Part shown: positions 41,937 to 44,334 of the stretch, piece by piece
How the letters are laid out: every line of letters begins with the position of its first letter
Numbering within the stretch: position 1 is the stretch's first letter
Assembly: GCA_905234015.1 (NCBI GenBank)
Contig: CAJOFK010000015.1
Span: 1 to 44,334 of the forward strand
Reading direction: 5' to 3'
Length of the DNA stretch: 44,334 nt
DNA from: an uncultured Ruminococcus sp.
GTDB taxonomy: Bacteria; Bacillota; Clostridia; Oscillospirales; Acutalibacteraceae
Translations under genes and position numbers: made by a program
Notes under the pieces: model-generated
Told to the model about the DNA's origin: nothing
The model's input: the letters and a program-made list of their open reading frames with translations, nothing else
The model's database searches: none

Positions 41937-42932
41937 ATGGAAACAGAAAAGAAACAGATTGCCCTGAGCTTAATTCAGCCCAGCGGTACGATAACCCTCG
42001 GAAATTACCTCGGCGCAATCAGGAACTGGGTTAAAATGCAGGATGAGTTTGACTGTATCTTCGCTTTAGCGGATTTGCATACAATCACTGTCCGTCAGGA
42101 ACCCGCTAAAATGCGCAAGAATATTATCGACGCCTACGCTTCGATTTTAGCGTGCGGAATCGACGTTGAAAAAACTCTCTTCTTTATTCAGAGTCACGTC
42201 CATACTCACGCGGAAATGGCTTGGATACTGAACTGCTATACTCAGTTCGGCGAACTCTCGAGAATGACTCAGTTTAAGGATAAGAGCGCTAAGCACGCCG
42301 ATAATATCAACGCGGGACTCTTTACCTATCCTTCGCTTATGGCGGCGGATATCCTGCTTTATCAGGCTGACCGCGTTCCCGTAGGAGCCGACCAGATGCA
42401 GCACCTCGAGCTCGCGCGTGATATCGCTAACCGCTTCAACGGACTTTATCCGAATGTATTTAAGGTTCCCGAGGCGTATATTCCTAAGACCGGCGCCCGC
42501 GTAATGAGCCTTCAGGACCCGACTCGCAAGATGAGTAAATCCGACGAAAACGTAAACGGCTGCGTTCATCTTCTCGATGCGCCCGAGGTTATTATGAAGA
42601 AATTCAAGCGCGCCGTTACCGACAGCGACGCCTGCGTGCGTTATGCCGAGGGCAAGGACGGTATCAACAACCTTATGGATATCTACGGTGCTGTTACGGG
42701 GCTTACTCACGAGCAGATTGAGAAGGATTTCGAAGGAAAAGGCTACGGCGACTTTAAAACAGCCGTCGGCGAGGCGGTTGTCGAGGCGTTAAGACCGATT
42801 AAGAGCGAGTACGAAAGACTTATCGCCGATAAAGCATACCTCGAAAGCTGTTACAGAAAAGCGGATGAAATCGCGCTTAAGATATCATCCCGCACTTTAG
42901 CTAAGGCAAAAAAGAAAATCGGCTTCATTTAA
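41937..42932 (+). CDS. trpS: Tryptophanyl-tRNA synthetase
   Basis: It charges tRNA(Trp). The 331-residue class I synthetase has the HIGH-like motif in QPSGTITLGNYLGAI (about 14-28), YPSLMAADILLYQ, VPVGADQMQHLELARDIA (about 145-162) and the KMSKS loop (about 198-202). It is cotranscribed with the aminotransferase 10 bases upstream (AGGAG site). Length and motifs are standard for the bacterial family, and a terminator follows. Confidence 0.97.
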   Translation: METEKKQIALSLIQPSGTITLGNYLGAIRNWVKMQDEFDCIFALADLHTITVRQEPAKMRKNIIDAYASILACGIDVEKTLFFIQSHVHTHAEMAWILNCYTQFGELSRMTQFKDKSAKHADNINAGLFTYPSLMAADILLYQADRVPVGADQMQHLELARDIANRFNGLYPNVFKVPEAYIPKTGARVMSLQDPTRKMSKSDENVNGCVHLLDAPEVIMKKFKRAVTDSDACVRYAEGKDGINNLMDIYGAVTGLTHEQIEKDFEGKGYGDFKTAVGEAVVEALRPIKSEYERLIADKAYLESCYRKADEIALKISSRTLAKAKKKIGFI

Positions 42933-42967
42933 TCCGCCTTAAACGTGATAAATAATTACAAAATGTA

Positions 42968-43006
42968 AAAAAGGGACGCAGAGAAAACCTCTCCGCGTCC
43001 CTTTTT
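42968..43006 (+). terminator. Terminator of trpS
   Basis: AAAAAGGGACGC pairs with GCGTCCCTTTTT, extended inside by AGAG/CTCT. The stem contains its own T tail. Confidence 0.92.
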
Positions 43007-43156
43007 AACTGAATGCTTGATAATATAACCAAAAACCGCCACTAATATTTATACAAGTTTCACAATTGATTTTGTAACAAATTAGTTATAAAATAGTAGA
43101 TGAATTATAATATTTATTTATTATAACGGAAAATTTTTGCAAAGGAGTAGAAGAAA

Positions 43157-44334
43157 ATGCAAATGTTTAAAAAATCGGTTGCAATCGTACTTTCAGTGCT
43201 TATGGTACTGTCAATGCTTACAATTGCTGCCGGAATGACAGCTTTCGCTGACGACGGTTATAAAGTAACCGTTACAAGCAAGCAGGGAGTATTCCCTTCA
43301 GTGGCGAAAAACTACAAAGCAGGTGACGAGTTCGACGTAGTATATTATGTACAGGCGAACCAGTATCTGTATGACGGTACAGTTTATCTTTACTATGATA
43401 ACAGCGCAATTTCCGTAAAAACCGGAAAAAACGTAAAGAGCGTTGAGTTTGGCGCACCGTATGCAGAAGCCGCAATGAGCTTATCCGGAAACTACGATTC
43501 GAATAACGGACGTTTCGGAGCAGCATGGATGCCTACAACAAAGTACAGCTATGCTGATTACAAAACCGAGGCAATCGTGCTTACCTTCCATTTCAAGGTT
43601 AATAATGGAATTGACGCCGACCAGACTATCAACTTTGATATCGACGGCTTATACGGTATCGGTACAAAGGCTGATCCCGATGATCCCCAGGGTGATCCTA
43701 TCGTTGATATTTCTGCTCGTACAAACTACATCTTCAACGGTCAGGTAGTTGAGGCTAATAAGAACGGCTTCACAGCAAGAGTTGCCCTCACAGGCGGTTC
43801 CGAAGTAGAGCCCGACACAGGTTCAACAGATACAACAGCTGCTACCGAGACAACAACAGCAGCTCCCGAGACAACAACAGCCGCTCCCGAAGGCCCCACA
43901 AAGATTATCTTCACTAACAACCAGGGCTGGGATAAAGTATATCTCTATGCATGGAACAGCAGCTCAGGCGCTAAAAACGGCGATTGGCCCGGCGTACAGC
44001 TCACCGAAACACAGCTTAACGGCATGAACGAGACCCAGTATATCGCTTATATCCCGCAGGATTACGATAAGGTTATCTTCAACGGCGGCTCCGGCGGAGA
44101 TAAGCAGACTGTTGATATCACATTAGACAGAACAGTAACCGGTTATTATCCCAAACAGCAGGTTGCTTCAGGCGATGATAAGGATAAGTGGGAAGTTGGC
44201 ACATGGACTGAGATTCCCGAAACAACAGCTGCTCCCGAGACAACAGAGTCTACAGAAGAAACAACAAAGGCTACTGATTCAACTGAGACAACCGAAGAAA
44301 CACAGGCTATAGCTGACGGTTTCTACTTAATCGG
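43157..44334 (+). CDS. Secreted starch-binding protein with cohesin-like and CBM26-like domains (cut by the window end)
   Basis: The visible 392 codons start at ATG 43157 (AAAGGAG site) with a signal peptide ending near MTAFADD. A beta-sandwich domain (about 36-215) has cohesin-like features: GDEFDVVYYVQ, TVYLYYDNSAISV, FGAAWMPTTKY and AIVLTFHFKV. A Thr/Ala/Glu/Pro linker follows, then a module (about 250-345) with IIFTNNQGWDKVYLYAWN, NGDWPGVQL and YIAYIPQDYDKVIFNGG, the pattern of CBM26 starch-binding modules including the aromatic binding residues. After a second linker a new module starts (ADGFYLIG) at the window edge. Ruminococcus bromii exports similar proteins in its starch-degrading complexes. 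Whether the first domain truly binds dockerins is inference. Confidence 0.85.
   Translation, partial: MQMFKKSVAIVLSVLMVLSMLTIAAGMTAFADDGYKVTVTSKQGVFPSVAKNYKAGDEFDVVYYVQANQYLYDGTVYLYYDNSAISVKTGKNVKSVEFGAPYAEAAMSLSGNYDSNNGRFGAAWMPTTKYSYADYKTEAIVLTFHFKVNNGIDADQTINFDIDGLYGIGTKADPDDPQGDPIVDISARTNYIFNGQVVEANKNGFTARVALTGGSEVEPDTGSTDTTAATETTTAAPETTTAAPEGPTKIIFTNNQGWDKVYLYAWNSSSGAKNGDWPGVQLTETQLNGMNETQYIAYIPQDYDKVIFNGGSGGDKQTVDITLDRTVTGYYPKQQVASGDDKDKWEVGTWTEIPETTAAPETTESTEETTKATDSTETTEETQAIADGFYLI

Overview
The window looks like chromosomal DNA from a Gram-positive gut anaerobe of the Clostridia, most like a Ruminococcus (R. bromii-type) species. The grounds are moderate GC content, strong AGGAGG ribosome binding sites, many promoters with TTGNNN/TATAAT boxes (often a TGG-extended -10), secreted BspA-type leucine-rich-repeat, InlB-repeat and Ig-like proteins, a maltodextrin-type ABC importer with a GH13 lipoprotein, and a secreted protein with a CBM26-like starch-binding module behind a cohesin-like domain. 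The species assignment is inference. No phage, transposase, CRISPR array, rRNA or tRNA gene was seen.

Layout. 1-6.1 kb: a 1943-residue secreted repeat protein and a tightly coupled 49-residue peptide gene, then a terminator, a dispersed repeat and a 21-bp tandem repeat. 6.4-9.4 kb (minus): nagB, a GlmU-like acetyltransferase and glmM, stop-start overlapped, preceded by a clear glmS-type self-cleaving ribozyme although no glmS is present. 9.9-15 kb: two secreted proteins (LRR/beta-helix-like, and PPC/Ig-like). 15.2-20.5 kb: an asparagine-synthetase-like protein lacking the glutaminase nucleophile, a CBS-DRTGG manganese pyrophosphatase and an LRR lipoprotein. 20.5-22 kb (minus): murE. 22.4-28.4 kb: sugar-binding lipoprotein, two permeases, a GH13 lipoprotein, and an MGMT-like gene broken by an in-frame TAG.

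28.4-31.7 kb (minus): thioredoxin reductase and thioredoxin, then a split transketolase. 31.8-34.5 kb: coaX behind a possible structured leader, an ECF S component, birA. 34.6-38.4 kb: two NCS2 nucleobase permeases and upp (purine/pyrimidine salvage). 38.6-40.5 kb (minus): a NUDIX protein and a DHHW-like membrane-anchored protein. 40.7-42.9 kb: an aminotransferase and trpS. From 43.16 kb: the starch-binding protein, cut by the window end.

How the parts work together. The hexosamine operon could make GlcNAc-1-P from fructose-6-P and ammonia through reversible NagB, with GlcN-6-P feeding back on the ribozyme; murE belongs to the same envelope pathway. The importer and GH13 lipoprotein, with the starch-binding protein at the right edge, fit starch or maltodextrin use; the importer's ATPase is not here. 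The most notable signals are the ribozyme-nagB arrangement, the missing glutaminase half-site, the interrupted MGMT gene, a 14-bp element placed identically at the malE-like and trxA promoters, and a ~100-bp repeat that follows three separate terminators.
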